From positions 12,428,316 to 12,492,315 of the forward strand of contig OW203768.1 of assembly GCA_934045905.1 (NCBI GenBank): a stretch of DNA of 64,000 bases. Reading direction: 5' to 3'. Both the position numbers and the translations under genes were made by a program. The notes beneath the pieces were generated by a model. That model worked only from the letters and a program-made list of their open reading frames with translations, was not told the DNA's origin and made no database searches. This document shows positions 1 to 11,980 of this stretch, one piece after another. This DNA is from Leuctra nigra (Eukaryota > Arthropoda > Insecta > Plecoptera > Leuctridae). Position 1 is the first letter of the stretch, and each line of letters opens with the position of its first letter.

Positions 1-430
1 TGCGTAGGACGCCGTCAAACCACCACCTCCACAACGTCCACCACCTTCTCCGATGCGCTGCGTAGGACTCCGTCAAACCACCACCTCCACAACGTCCACC
101 TACCTTCCCCGATGCGCTGCGTAGGACGCCGTCAAACCACCACCTCCACCTCCACAACGTCCACCTACCTTGTCCGATGCGCTGCGTAGGACGTCGTCAA
201 ACCACCACCTCCACCTCCACAACGTCCACCTACCTTCTCCGATGCGCTGCGTAGGACGCCGTCAAACCACCACCTCCACAACGTCCACCTACCATCTCAG
301 ATGCGCTGCGTAGGACGCCGTCAAACCACCACCTCCACAACGTCCACCTACCTTCTCCGATGCGCTGCGTAGAACTCCGTCAAACCACCACCTCCACAAC
401 GTCCACCTACCTTCCCCGATGCGCTGCGTA
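1..430. repeat. 59/65-bp GC-rich minisatellite
   Basis: Seven or more head-to-tail units carry the landmark GATGCGCTGCGTAGGA at about 52, 111, 176, 241, 300, 359 and 418. The spacing is 59 bp, or 65 bp where an extra six-base CACCTC-type block is present. The array is cut by the window edge. Neither 59 nor 65 is a multiple of three and no frame stays open across units, so it is not read as coding. Confidence 0.9.
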
Positions 431-453
431 GGACGACGACGAACTAACTGCAG

Positions 454-516
454 GTCGACCACGAAGTGTCGGAGGCGTGCGAGTCGCTCACTGCCCGTGA
501 GAAATATTACCGCTAG
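454..516 (+). other. possible terminal exon fragment (weak)
   Basis: A GC-rich stretch follows the minisatellite. A CTGCAG acceptor-like site precedes 20 sense codons and a TAG stop, and the frame stays open for about 45 more codons if that stop is ignored. Composition differs sharply from the AT-rich DNA after 700. No protein family is recognised and there is no supporting neighbour exon, so this may be chance or the edge of the repeat. Confidence 0.13.
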
Positions 517-660
517 GACTTGCGCTTCTTCCGCGGCGTGCCATGCCGTTATTCACTGCTGACTGGACGGTTACTACTGCTGTTACCTCACGGCAGCCAG
601 CAGCGGGTCATCGGAACAAACCATGCGGAGCAGTGATGTTGGTAAAGGTCGTTGATTGAG

Positions 661-3600
661 GGTCATCTTGCACCGCCGAGGAGTTGGTCAAACGAACGGG
701 ATGAACGTTTCGTTTGAATTTGCATTCCGGATGGTCTAATTCTGAAGATGATTTTTACAGGATGTCTTCGTAGCTTTAGAACTGTTCATTCTAGTTTGAA
801 AATTAATTTTAACACTTACCTTTAATTACAGTTATAATTTTTTTTATTCAAAACTGAAGATCAAGTATTTGAGACGGACAGACTATTTAAAAGAAAACGC
901 TTGTTTTCACTCTTAAATTCTACAATTTACGTTATTACCTATTGTTTTCGCTTTTGCTATGTTTTAATTTGATAAATCTTATCTTATCTTGAGTCTTGAT
1001 TCAGTTAAAGAAATTATTTGCGCCTTAGAGTTTAGAATGAAAGGTAAAAAGTTTTATTTTGATAATATTTCTAATAACAGAGCTTTAACAATAAACATTA
1101 TTTAAAAGTTTTGACTATAGTTAGAATTATTTGCAGAATGGCCGATTGTCAATCCATTTATTCGTTTTGGCTGTCTTACTTATGTCCAAAAACTAAATTA
1201 TAGCTTAGAAACGATACGATACCTATTTTGTCTCTAATACTTTGATTTTTCTCGGTAGACGATTCCAAAAGGTGTTCTGAAGGTTCCTACTCTAAAAATC
1301 TTTATAACAGAGCAGTCACACACGACAATACCAATGAACAAATTATTCAAATTAGACAGTACGGGTTGAAGTCACGCAAACCAAACGCGTACTCAAGTGA
1401 TATGTCATGCATGCTTTACTATTGGAATGTACTAGGAAAACGCTCTATGTAACGCGTTGATGAGCGAGCACGGATACGCGCAACATATCCACCAAACACG
1501 ATCAACTCAATCAAAGATAATTACTTCATTATTTTATTACTTATTTTAATTGTAACTTTCCATATGCATTCTGGAACAAGTGAATAACAGACCACTGTAC
1601 CGTGAATTTTATACTTTTCTTTCAATCTCTTTCTGACAACTATTTAAAACTTTTAAAATTGCAATTTGTCTGTAAATGCTTGACTGATTGGGCTGAAAAT
1701 GTGTAAAATAAGAGATAATGTTGGTCTTGATCACTACGCAAAATATAAACTTATTAATCGGAACATTTTCATTTTCGATCTAAAATGTGATAAAATGATG
1801 GTTTTATGGCAAGCACTTGAGGCGGTATTTACTTTCATGCAATAATTCAGCTCGCTCGGATAAATAAATGGTGTAACCTCGCAAAAATAGGTCCGGGCCA
1901 AAAGAGTCAAAAGAATTCGCTCAACCAAACACAATATTTTTATTTAAATTTTAACCAATGAATGGATTTCAAAAAAAATTGGGATCAGCAAACAGAGAAG
2001 GTTGTCTCTACACGTGTGCAAATTTTCAGATCCATCGTTGAAACGGTGCGACTTCCATTGCTACAGGTAGCAGCCAAAAATATAAACAAACAAAAAACAG
2101 AGGTCCGTGCCAAAAGAGCCAAAAGGAGACGCTCGCTTCGCTCGCTCAACAATCACACCTATAATAATTCAAATTGTCAGTCAATGAAATGCCTTTTAGA
2201 GTAAAACTCTGAAATCAGATTGGCATGATTGAAAACGTCCAATTTGAATTGTTAATGACTTTACAGGAGGTACTTGTACTACACACATTGGCATTATTAC
2301 AATATAAAAGTAAATTAATTGTTTTGTTTGTTGTAGTGATTGTGGGTCTGATTTGTTTGAATCACCACCTCCTTCAAAGGGAAGAGAGAGTGCGTGAAGA
2401 AGGTGGTGGTTTGAATGTACACTCGGCCAAACATAAATGGATCGTTGATCAAATTTGATTGACTGATAATTGTTAGATTGCATCATCCGAAGTGAGTCCA
2501 AGCAATCTCATTGTCTCACTTTAGTAGGTGACCTCACATTTCAACGATAATAACAAGCTTTGATTGGTATGGGACATGACCAGCAGTCATTCAAATTTGA
2601 TCAACGATCAATTTATGTTTGGCCGAGTGTACATGGTGAGGATGATAAACTGGAATGCCCCACGCAGGATTGTAAAGATCCATATTGTGCGGTTCTGAGG
2701 AATGGTGAAAAGAAGGATTTTCTAACGCAATGCCACTTGGCGACTTACATGTGTCTAACTGTGCAAGATGATGAAAGTAAGACACAATATTTAATCGAGT
2801 TTAAGGTGGCGCGATCACTCGAGGCATAGTCTCAGATCTTCATAATTTTATGTGTACGTATATTGATAATCATGCCATACACAATCCCTGACAAAAATTA
2901 TACACTTCTCGTATCTAGTTTCTGAGATAATTTGAGTTTTCTCCCCCATGTTATCTTATGGCAGCCAAGTAAAATCTTGTCATTTTAAGCTAAAATGAAG
3001 TTATGTACCGCTATAGATTTTAACAAAAAACTTTTTTCTGGTAGACCTACGGACATACTATCAGGAAAAAAAAATTAAAACAATACCAACGTGTGCTATT
3101 TTAAAAGTTATTAACCAAATTCGAAATGATTTTCCTATAGGTACCTCCCATGTTAAATTTTTATTCATTCTCAAAAGAAATATAATGAAAACCCATTTTT
3201 GGTCGGGAGTTACAAACTACAGGACAATAAATTAGTATTTTATACTTCAATCAACTTCAATATAGTTGAACTGTTGTAAGAAGTTTTTTGAAATGGTAAT
3301 TTAAAAAATAAATATACATGTGCTATATCGAGTGCTTGTGCCATGTTAAATTAAATTTATAGTTCTATTAAAGTTATAGTTAAATGATAGTGCATAACAT
3401 TTTCTTTCTTGAACTATTATAACTTTATCTAGAAATAGGTCAGTCTAAAACTTCTTTAAAATCAATAAATAACTAATCTGATTAGCTTATTATCCAGTTT
3501 AGGAGGTAGTACAATTTGCACTAATAAGGTGATGTATTATTCAACATATTGTCTGTCACAAATACTGAGCTTTTTTCGTACTCTGATATTTTTAATGACA

Positions 3601-4000
3601 ATTTTGTGTAATTGCTTTTCTTTTTTTACAGAAGTTAAATCCCTCCGGTCAGGGAAATGTAATGAAAAGAAATGATAATAATTAATAATATCATCTGCCA
3701 GAATCTCCATATCATAGCAAATAAGAAATATTATATTAAAGTATTGCCTGCTTTACATCTAATAGGTACCTTTACTCCATTTATCTATTTATCTTCAAAA
3801 AAATAATTGTATGCAATCACTTTTATTTTTTTAGACATTACATTTGATACATATTAACAAAATGGTGCATTTTTTTACCACTTCTTCAATCTTATGATGA
3901 GCTCTTCACTCAATGTCCCAGCTTTAGGTATTTTATTATTTGATTGAATGTTTTATTAAATTTTCTGAATACATAGTTGAAATATTATACGATTAAGACG
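661..4000. other. AT-rich intergenic DNA with repeat copies
   Basis: No gene is supported here. About 1435-2155 is a copy of an interspersed element also seen at 45119-46016 and, inverted, at 30941-31500; shared landmarks are AACGCGTTGATGAGCGAGCA and a terminal CGCTCGCTTCGCTCGCTCAA block. A palindromic MITE lies at 2417-2632. The rest is low-complexity AT-rich sequence. Confidence 0.6.
2417..2632. mobile_element. palindromic MITE, GTACACTCGGCCAAA termini
   Basis: The termini GTACACTCGGCC and GGCCGAGTGTAC are inverted copies, and the arms extend for about 40 bp. The core includes a TGACAATCAATCC/TCACCTACTAG-type sequence shared with related copies at about 13440-13640, 13850-14050, 21224-21439 and 58620-58810. 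It is non-autonomous and has no transposase ORF. The superfamily is not assigned. Confidence 0.65.
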
Positions 4001-4287
4001 GCTGGGTAGTGAGTTTGACCTTGAAGAGTTTTTTAATCGATTATTATCAATATCTTTTTCCAGTGTAATTGTTAACAAAATAGGGCTATGGACGTGAATT
4101 CAGAACACGGGTTCTAAACACCTGTTGGACACAATAAAACTAATAACTTATTCCAAACTATGAAATTATTTTCATTGAACTGTTCTGAATTCACGTCCAT
4201 AGCCCTATTTTGTTAACAATTACACTGGAAAAAGATATTGATGAAAATCGATTAAAAAACTCGTCAAGGCCACACTCACTACCAAGC
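4001..4287. mobile_element. foldback element, about 105-bp inverted arms
   Basis: The left arm (about 4001-4107) and right arm (about 4182-4287) are near-perfect reverse complements around an AT-rich spacer of about 75 bp. A landmark is AATAGGGCTATGGACGTGAA on the left and its complement on the right. There is no ORF. It lies about 480 bp beyond the PolG2 stop codon, in its 3' flank. Confidence 0.8.
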
Positions 4288-4769
4288 TCTCTTAACTAGA
4301 CTGACATACACATTTTCAGCGAAATAAGTTAATAACTTCAAAACATATTGACAGTTAAAGCTTTATTGAATATTTTTCAACGTACCCGTTCACTTCAAAT
4401 CATCATTTGCATGTCATTTGCATGCCAACAAATGCAATACTTGCAAATAAAATAATAACTTGCTGCTAGATTAAATTCTTATTTTTGTCACAAAAATTCA
4501 TTTCAAGCTCAATAATATCATTTTCAAACAGTTTGTATAATTATATTTTATTTAGAAAACCATATTGTATTTACATTCTACTAAAAACTAAGAGTAGACA
4601 AAAGATCTCTGCTGAACTGATATTTTCTTGCTTCTGTCAGCAGTTGGTTTAGCTCACTTGTGATCATTCAATCATTATAAAATACTATTATAACATATTG
4701 ATTTGTCAGCAGTTAACGATAGCCAACTTGTATAAGTACGATCAAGTGCACGGATCAGAGAAGAGGCTG

Positions 4770-5892
4770 CTAATAGTTCTTCAGCAGCTGTTCCATGTAG
4801 TTATATAGTTCAGTCACGTGAACCTGCTCCTGGAAAAACAACCGAGGTTTTAGTCAGAGTAAATATCTAGACAAAATGTTTAGCATCTTTAAATGTTATG
4901 GTTAATGCCCGGTTGTACAATCATTGTACAATGTCCGAATAAAGCGAGCAGCCAGCTAGTTTGCTAAAGCGAACTTTATCGTACAACTGGGCCTAAATGT
5001 TTCACAGAATAATTTGATTTTTAAATTGTAAAAATATTTATGTGATTTTTTTAGAACTTTGTATTTTTCTGATTTTTTGGTTCTTGTATTTTTTAATTTT
5101 AATAATCAGAAGGTGATTTTTTGTTATTTTGTTTGTATTTTTATTGAAACAAACTTTTTTTTTCATGTGCATCAAACATTGATTTTGAACAGGGACTGGA
5201 ACCCAAATGAATAACGGTTCCGGTTCCTGGAAAAATAAAATAACGGTTCCGGTTCCATTTCGGTTCCATAAGGGTTCCGAACGGTTCCATCAAATTCAGA
5301 CAAAAGGTAATTCAATTTTTTTTTAAATCTACTATTGGGAGTTTACATACTCAGAATGTCTAATATTAATTTGACTCGATAATCATTTATTTGAAAAATT
5401 GTGAATGGTAGTAAATAATATCAGATTTGAAAGGAAATGAAGTAAAATTCAATGAAATTAATTATTTGAGAACCATTATGGAACCGTTATGGAACCGTTA
5501 TGGAACCGTTATGAAACCCAAATAATGTTTAATATTAATAAGGGTTCCGGTTCCGGTTCCACCTAAAAAAATATATAGGTTCCGATTCCGGTTCCTAATT
5601 TTGAAGCAGGTTTTGCTTGCATATCATCAGTTCAGTTCTGAGCTCTATTGAGACTAGATATCACTAACTTTAAGCGTCGTGTCTCGACTGCGCAACCCCG
5701 CGATGCCGGTCGTGAGCGTCGCCTCGTTGATGACGGCGGTGTACGGGACGCCCATCTCGTCGTTCCGAACGAACTGCGCTTCCAGCGACTTCTTCGCTCG
5801 ATCGGCGAGCAGCAATGTCGACACGCCGCCCTTGCGGAGCTGCTTCGAGAGATAGAGCGCCAGTTGACTCGCTTCCTCCGTCAGCGGTGATT
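4770..5892 (-). CDS. PolG2: DNA polymerase gamma accessory subunit, last two exons (partial)
   Basis: Two minus-strand exons are joined in phase 0. The penultimate exon runs 5892 down to 5669: acceptor TTTGTATCGTAG, 224 nt entering with two bases of a split codon, donor GTTAGT. The last exon runs 4829 down to 4770: acceptor TTTTTCCAG, 19 codons and TAG. The encoded C-terminal about 94 residues carry NDEMGVPYT and LRSRDTTLK, followed after the splice by EQVHVTEL. This is the pattern of the anticodon-binding-like C-terminal domain of the mitochondrial DNA polymerase processivity subunit, which supports mtDNA replication. Class II tRNA synthetases share the fold, but the short tail after RDTTLK fits PolG2 better. 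The 5' exons should lie above 8845 on this strand; none was recognised before gene A, so the gene may have a long intron or be interrupted. The preceding intron holds the 126-bp array. Confidence 0.82.
5200..5600. repeat. degenerate GGTTCC-rich simple repeat
   Basis: GGTTCCGGTTCC motifs and ATGGAACCGTT units recur here inside the last PolG2 intron, separated by AT-rich sequence. A similar GGTTCCGGTTCC patch occurs at about 62995-63125 in gene F. No coding signal was seen. Confidence 0.6.
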
Positions 5893-8845
5893 CTACGATA
5901 CAAACACGATGTTAGAGAGATGCAGATCGACTGATTAGCAACGTCGACACGCCGCCCTTGCGGAGCGTCTTCGAGAGATAGAGCGCCAGTTGACTCGCTT
6001 CCTCCGTCAGCGGTGATTCTACGATACAAACACGATGTTAGAGAGATGCAGATCGACTGTTTAGAAGCGTCGACACGCCGCCCTTGCGGAGCTGCTTCGA
6101 GAGATAGAGCGCCAGTTGACTCGCTTCCTCCGTCAGCGGTGATTCTACGATACAAACACGATGTTAGAGAGATGCAGATCGACTGTTTAGAAGCGTCGAC
6201 ACGCCGCCCTTGCGGAGCTGCTTCGAGAGATAGAGCGCCAGTTGACTCGCTTCCTCCGTCAGCGGTGATTCTACGATACAAACACGATGTTAGAGAGATG
6301 CAGGTCGACTGATTAGAAGCGTCGACACGCCGCCCTTGCGGAGCTGCTTCGAGAGATAGAGCGCCAGTTGACTCGCTTCCTCCGTCAGCGGTGATTCTAC
6401 GATACAAACACGATGTTAGAGAGATGCAGATCGACTGTTTAGAAGCGTCGACACGCCGCCCTTGCGGAGCTGCTTCGAGAGATAGAGCGCCAGTTGACTC
6501 GCTTCCTCCGTCAGCGGTGATTCTACGATACAAACACGATGTTAGAGAGATGCAGATCGACTGTTTAGAAGCGTCGACACGCCGCCCTTGCGGAGCTGCT
6601 TCGAGAGATAGAGCGCCAGTTGACTCGCTTCCTCCGTCAGCGGTGATTCTACGATACAAACACGATGTTAGAGAGATGCAGATCGACTGATTAGCAACGT
6701 CGACACGCCGCCCTTGCGGAGCTGCTTCGAGAGATAGAGCGCCAGTTGACTCGCTTCCTCCGTCAGCGGTGATTCTACGATACAAACACGATGTTAGAGA
6801 GATGCAGATCGACTGTTTAGAAGCGTCGACACGCCGCCCTTGCGGAGCTGCTTCGAGAGATAGAGCGCCAGTTGACTCGCTTCCTCCGTCAGCGGTGATT
6901 CTACGATACAAACACGATGTTAGAGAGATGCAGATCGACTGTTTAGAAGCGTCGACACGCCGCCCTTGCGGAGCTGCTTCGAGAGATAGAGCGCCAGTTG
7001 ACTCGCTTCCTCCGTCAGCGGTGATTCTACGATACAAACACGATGTTAGAGAGATGCAGATCGACTGATTAGCAATGTCGACACGCCGCCCTTGCGGAGC
7101 TGCTTCGAGAGATAGAGCGCCAGTTGACTCGCTTCCTCCGTCAGCGGTGATTCTACGATACAAACACGATGTTAGAGAGATGCAGATCGACTGTTTAGAA
7201 GCGTCGACACGCCGCCCTTGCGGAGCTGCTTCGAGAGATAGAGCGCCAGTTGACTCGCTTCCTCCGTCAGCGGTGATTCTACGATACAAACACGATGTTA
7301 GAGAGATGCAGATCGACTGATTAGCAACGTCGACACGCCGCCCTTGCGGAGCTGCTTCGAGAGATTGAGCGCCAGTTGACTCGCTTCCTCCGTCAGCGGT
7401 GATTCTACGATACAAACACGATGTTAGAGAGATGCAGATCGACTGTTTAGAAGCGTCGACACGCCGCCCTTGCGGAGCTGCTTCGAGAGATAGAGCGCCA
7501 GTTGACTCGCTTCCTCCGTCAGCGGTGATTCTACGATACAAACACGATGTTAGAGAGATGCAGATCGACTGTTTAGAAGCGTCGACACGCCGCCCTTGCG
7601 GAGCTGCTTCGAGAGATAGAGCGCCAGTTGACTCGCTTCCTCCGTCAGCGGTGATTCTACGATACAAACACGATGTTAGAGAGATGCAGATCGACTGATT
7701 AGCAACGTCGACACGCCGCCCTTGCGGAGCTGCTTCGAGAGATAGAGCGCCAGTTGACTCGCTTCCTCCGTCAGCGGTGATTCTACGATACAAACACGAT
7801 GTTAGAGAGATGCAGATCGACTGTTTAGAAGCGTCGACACGCCGCCCTTGCGGAGCTGCTTCGAGAGATAGAGCGCCAGTTGACTCGCTTCCTCCGTCAG
7901 CGGTGATTCTACGATACAAACACGATGTTAGAGAGATGCAGATCGACTCTTTAGAAGCGTCGACACGCCGCCCTTGCGGAGCTGCTTCGAGAGATTGAGC
8001 GCCAGTTGACTCGCTTCCTCCGTCAGCGGTGATTCTACGATACAAACACGATGTTAGAGAGATGCAGATCGACTGTTTAGAAGCGTCGACACGCCGCCCT
8101 TGCGGAGCTGCTTCGAGAGATAGAGCGCCAGTTGACTCGCTTCCTCCGTCAGCGGTGATTCTACGATACAAACACGATGTTAGAGAGATGCAGGTCGACT
8201 GATTAGAAGCGTCGACACGCCGCCCTTGCGGAGCTGCTTCGAGAGATAGAGCGCCAGTTGACTCGCTTCCTCCGTCAGCGGTGATTCTACGATACAAACA
8301 CGATGTTAGAGAGATGCAGATCGACTGATTAGCAACGTCGACACGCCGCCCTTGCGGAGCTGCTTCGAGAGATAGAGCGCCAGTTGACTCGCTTCCTCCG
8401 TCAGCGGTGATTCTACGATACAAACACGATGTTAGAGAGATGCAGATCGACTGTTTAGAAGCGTCGACACGCCGCCCTTGCGGAGCTGCTTCGAGAGATA
8501 GAGCGCCAGTTGACTCGCTTCCTCCGTCAGCGGTGATTCTACGATACAAACACGATGTTAGAGAGATGCAGATCGACTGATTAGCAACGTCGACACGCCG
8601 CCCTTGCGGAGCTGCTTCGAGAGATTGAGCGCCAGTTGACTCGCTTCCTCCGTCAGCGGTGATTCTACGATACAAACACGATGTTAGAGAGATGCAGATC
8701 GACTGTTTAGAAGCGTCGACACGCCGCCCTTGCGGAGCTGCTTCGAGAGATAGAGCGCCAGTTGACTCGCTTCCTCCGTCAGCGGTGATTCTACGATACA
8801 AACACGATGTTAGAGAGATGCAGATCGACTGATTAGCAATGTCGA
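5811..8845 (-). repeat. 24 x 126-bp array duplicating the PolG2 intron/exon junction
   Basis: The landmark CTACGATACAAACACG occurs 24 times, every 126 bp, from 5893 to 8791. On the minus strand each unit holds the end of the PolG2 intron (TTTGTATCGTAG acceptor) and about the first 80 bases of the penultimate exon. The 11-mer AGCAATGTCGA lies at 5811-5821 within the real exon and at 8835-8845 in the flanking intron, 3,024 bp apart, which is exactly 24 x 126. Junction variants (GATTAGCAAC, GTTTAGAAG, GATTAGAAG) partly follow a three-unit higher-order pattern. Because 126 is divisible by three, open frames run through the array on both strands, including one of 1,043 codons on the minus strand. 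That frame is shifted from the PolG2 frame and is not thought to be a protein. Confidence 0.93.
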
Positions 8846-11800
8846 TAATGAATTAACGTTCAAACTCATGCTGCGACTTCTCCCGAATAAGTAATAATAT
8901 ATTTAAAAAAGTTAAATAATAATATTATTTATTATAATAATATTTTATAATATTTTTGAATTATCTGCTAGAATGTATAATACAGAAATTTGAGTCTATA
9001 GTCTACAAAGAATAATAGGTAAGATAAAACATGTTTAACATACCTAGGTAATATCTAATTATTATTGAATTTTATACCATCTACTTTTAACATAATCATG
9101 ATGTATGAATTATGATTATTTTTATCAACTAATTATAGCTCCTATTACGTTTTACCCGTTTTAAGAATAAATCCACAAATTTACCAAAACTAATAGCATT
9201 GTCATTAAACTAATGAGTAGATTATTCTGATACTTTGATAGAGATAAAGGAGTAAAGAGAGAAGGGGGAAGGAGGGGTCGATGCGAAATTAAGGGGTACA
9301 CTGTTAGTACTCAGGACATGTCTTCCTCTTTGTTCTTTGTACGGTTTTGTTACATCATCTCTATAGTCCTTATCTATAAGGAGTCCTTATCTATAACACA
9401 CATCGCTAATACGGTCATAGTGCATCATAGTGGTTCTATTACGCTATTACATTGCGGGACTAGCCTTGGACTAGGAGAACATTTGCATTTACATCGCTAG
9501 TTTACCCCTAAGTGGTAGGCAACTCATATGACACTGCTGCAAAGCTCGTTGCCTAACTCCCAGTGCAGTAGAAATTCAAATTACCCTGATGTATTTAATT
9601 CTTTGAGCCTCATTGATTATCATATATTATAACAATTATTCGAGTCTTCTCTTTTATGATTCAATGCAGATAGAACCGAGCTATTTCAAGACATGATTAT
9701 TCACATGGCTGGACCTTCGCAGACAGGAATTCTTAGCAGCAAGATAAACACGACAAATTAAAACCAACAAATTGACAGCATTCATAAGAATCTCAAAGTC
9801 ATATTAATTTATTTTTAGATGATTCCAATTATTTATTCATGTAGCCCTGTCGGAGTTATGTCGATAAATTGGTTGAAAGGGGACGAATGTCCTTTGTGAC
9901 CTTTTAGTTGAAGATAGACAGATCAATTTCAGATGGTTTCCGTTTTTATTCCATAACAAACTTGATACAGTCAGTGACCTTTAAACTTATTATTTTATTA
10001 TAAATAATAAATATTTTTTAAGGTATGTAGTTTCTAATTTTAATCATAGCAATGTTGTTTCAGCTAAGGAAAAAGTCAACGATACACAAAGAGAAATAAT
10101 TTATGTAAACTTTGAAGCAACATAAATGTATTCAATGTCAATGTCAATACAATGGTTTATGTAAACCGTTAAAATGTCTCAATATACAGTTGTCAGCACC
10201 ATGGCTGTCAGTTATACAAAATTCCAACATAACTTCATTTATAGTACTACCCTAATTAGAATCATGATTATGGATCACAGCTCTTCCGAAAATCGTACAA
10301 TCATATTCAAAATAATACCAGCAATGTAAACTTATGTCCTAAGAATGCAGGTCTAAGGAAACAAAGAAAAAAAGAATTATTTACAATTCAAATGAGTGTT
10401 TGTGACTAATGAGCCACCATCAAGGCAGCAGCAATTAGCAATTAGGAGACACAGAAAACGGAATGTTAGTTGAAAAGATATGATCATGTGTAGCCTAAGC
10501 AGTGGTTAGCAAGGGGTGGGGGGGGGACAGTTCATAACATTCAATTTAAACGGTTTCAAAAGAAAATAGCAGCAGATATTGGTTAAAGATATTTGGGGAG
10601 TCTGGAGTGTGGCACCCCATGCTCTTACCCCTCTAGGCAGATTTGTTACAAGTTTAAAAGTTATAAAAGTGTATAATTTATAAAGTTTTTAAAATTTAAA
10701 AAAATATATAAAAAAGTAAAAAAATGATTAATGGTGACGAAGTCGGGGACCCCCCCCCCCCCCTCCCCCCTCACCAATCTAATTTACCAATCAATAACCG
10801 AACCGAATTTCAACCGTGCACTGTAATGTGGCTTACTAAAATGTATACCAATGGGAATAAGTATTTAGTAATTAGTAATGTTGTATGTAAAACCTCACTG
10901 CTACAAAGTGACTTATAAGATGATTAAAATGTACATTTGTAGGGGCGTATCTTGAAGTGAGTGCCTAGTGCCTACTGAAGCAGAACCGACTTCTAATTGC
11001 CGAATGCGTCCTGTCTCTCTATAGGTATATTATTCACAATTTGTGAGAGAGAATCACAAACGTACAATTGTTCATCGAATGTCAATTGGTATCCAATATC
11101 CATAGATATTGATATTTCTGTGGTATTCGCTGGATGGAAGGATATATATTTTTTTGGTAAGAAGAGAGAAAACTTTATTGGAATACAATAATGGTTGCCA
11201 CATGGACACAGTATAACATAAAATGCCTTAGAAGCTTTAGTTGGGCCTTAGAAAACCTGTAAAAATAAGTGTCTGATGATATAGTAAACTAAACTAGGTA
11301 CATCTTCTTAGGTTGAACTGTACTCTCTGAGCAAGCAACCTTTTTTATTTTTAGACATTTTATTACACAAGCAATTAGGCTAATTGTAATGTAACATATG
11401 AGAGTGGGATGATGATGAAGAATGTAAAGGAGTGGTCTAATAGTAAAGTAAGATATCTTCCCAAAATCGTCTCCCGACTGAATAAACCACGACTAACCTC
11501 AGTCAGGAAGGCCGCCCACGGGAATCAAACGCGGGACCTCCGAACTGCATATGATTAATCTACCGTTTCACGATTACACCTAAAATTCCTAATTTCGGTG
11601 ATTGTCCACCTAGAAGAGATGCAAGCTCCTCCATCCGAGACAGTAAAAACAATCATTCGGTTCGGTGCCGTCCATGCATTCAAATCATCGGCCACCCTCC
11701 CCCACTCCTCTCCTCAACCTTGAAACTCCCGCTAGCCTGTTTCGGTTTTTGTGTACAACAACGAAACCCACAAACATTCGCTGCTTCCTACGCATAACAT

Positions 11801-11900
11801 ACACACAATAGACTTGCCGTAACTTGACATCCGCGTAGTACATTTATTCCCAACGCCGAAGAGAGCGTCATCATATCACTCTTCACTTCTTCGGCGGCTT
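8846..11900. other. intergenic or PolG2 intron DNA, no gene found
   Basis: This stretch is AT-rich. Short poly-G (10518-10527) and poly-C (about 10750-10762) runs and a degenerate SINE near 11455-11560 are visible. The upstream PolG2 exon was sought on the minus strand and not recognised. If PolG2 is intact, part of this is its intron. Confidence 0.5.
11455..11560 (-). mobile_element. tRNA-derived SINE fragment
   Basis: The segment around AGTCAGGAAGGCCGCCCACG with GGGAATCAAACGCGGGACCT matches the 3'-like half of the SINE copies at 29930-30204 and 49242-49517, with more divergence. The B-box-like sequence reads on the minus strand. It lies about 350 bp upstream of the predicted gene A start. 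Confidence 0.5.
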
Positions 11901-11906
11901 GCGCTT

Positions 11907-11922
11907 TCAGTGTTGATTCAGT
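11907..11922 (+). promoter_or_regulatory. gene A initiator region (two TCAGTG)
   Basis: Two arthropod-type initiators, TCAGTG at 11907 and 11918, lie 72 and 61 bp before the gene A ATG. All six cluster genes have a TCAGT at a similar distance. No TATA box is evident about 30 bp upstream. Confidence 0.45.
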
Positions 11923-11980
11923 GTTGAGTGAGCATTTTGGATAAATTTTAGTTTGATCTGAGTAATATTGTCGTGTAAAA

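Noticed and set aside
6013..7998. Several 73-99-codon plus-strand frames in the array
   Set aside because: They are identical repeats of the same array unit read on the other strand, with no start context or codon bias.
5670..8801. 1,043-codon open frame on the minus strand with 42-residue repeats
   Set aside because: The frame follows the 126-bp array because 126 is divisible by three. It is shifted from the PolG2 frame, the unit is clearly intron tail plus exon start, and plus-strand frames are equally open in many units.
5811..8845. CRISPR-like array
   Set aside because: There are no unique spacers. The whole 126 bp repeats, and it is derived from an exon in an animal genome.
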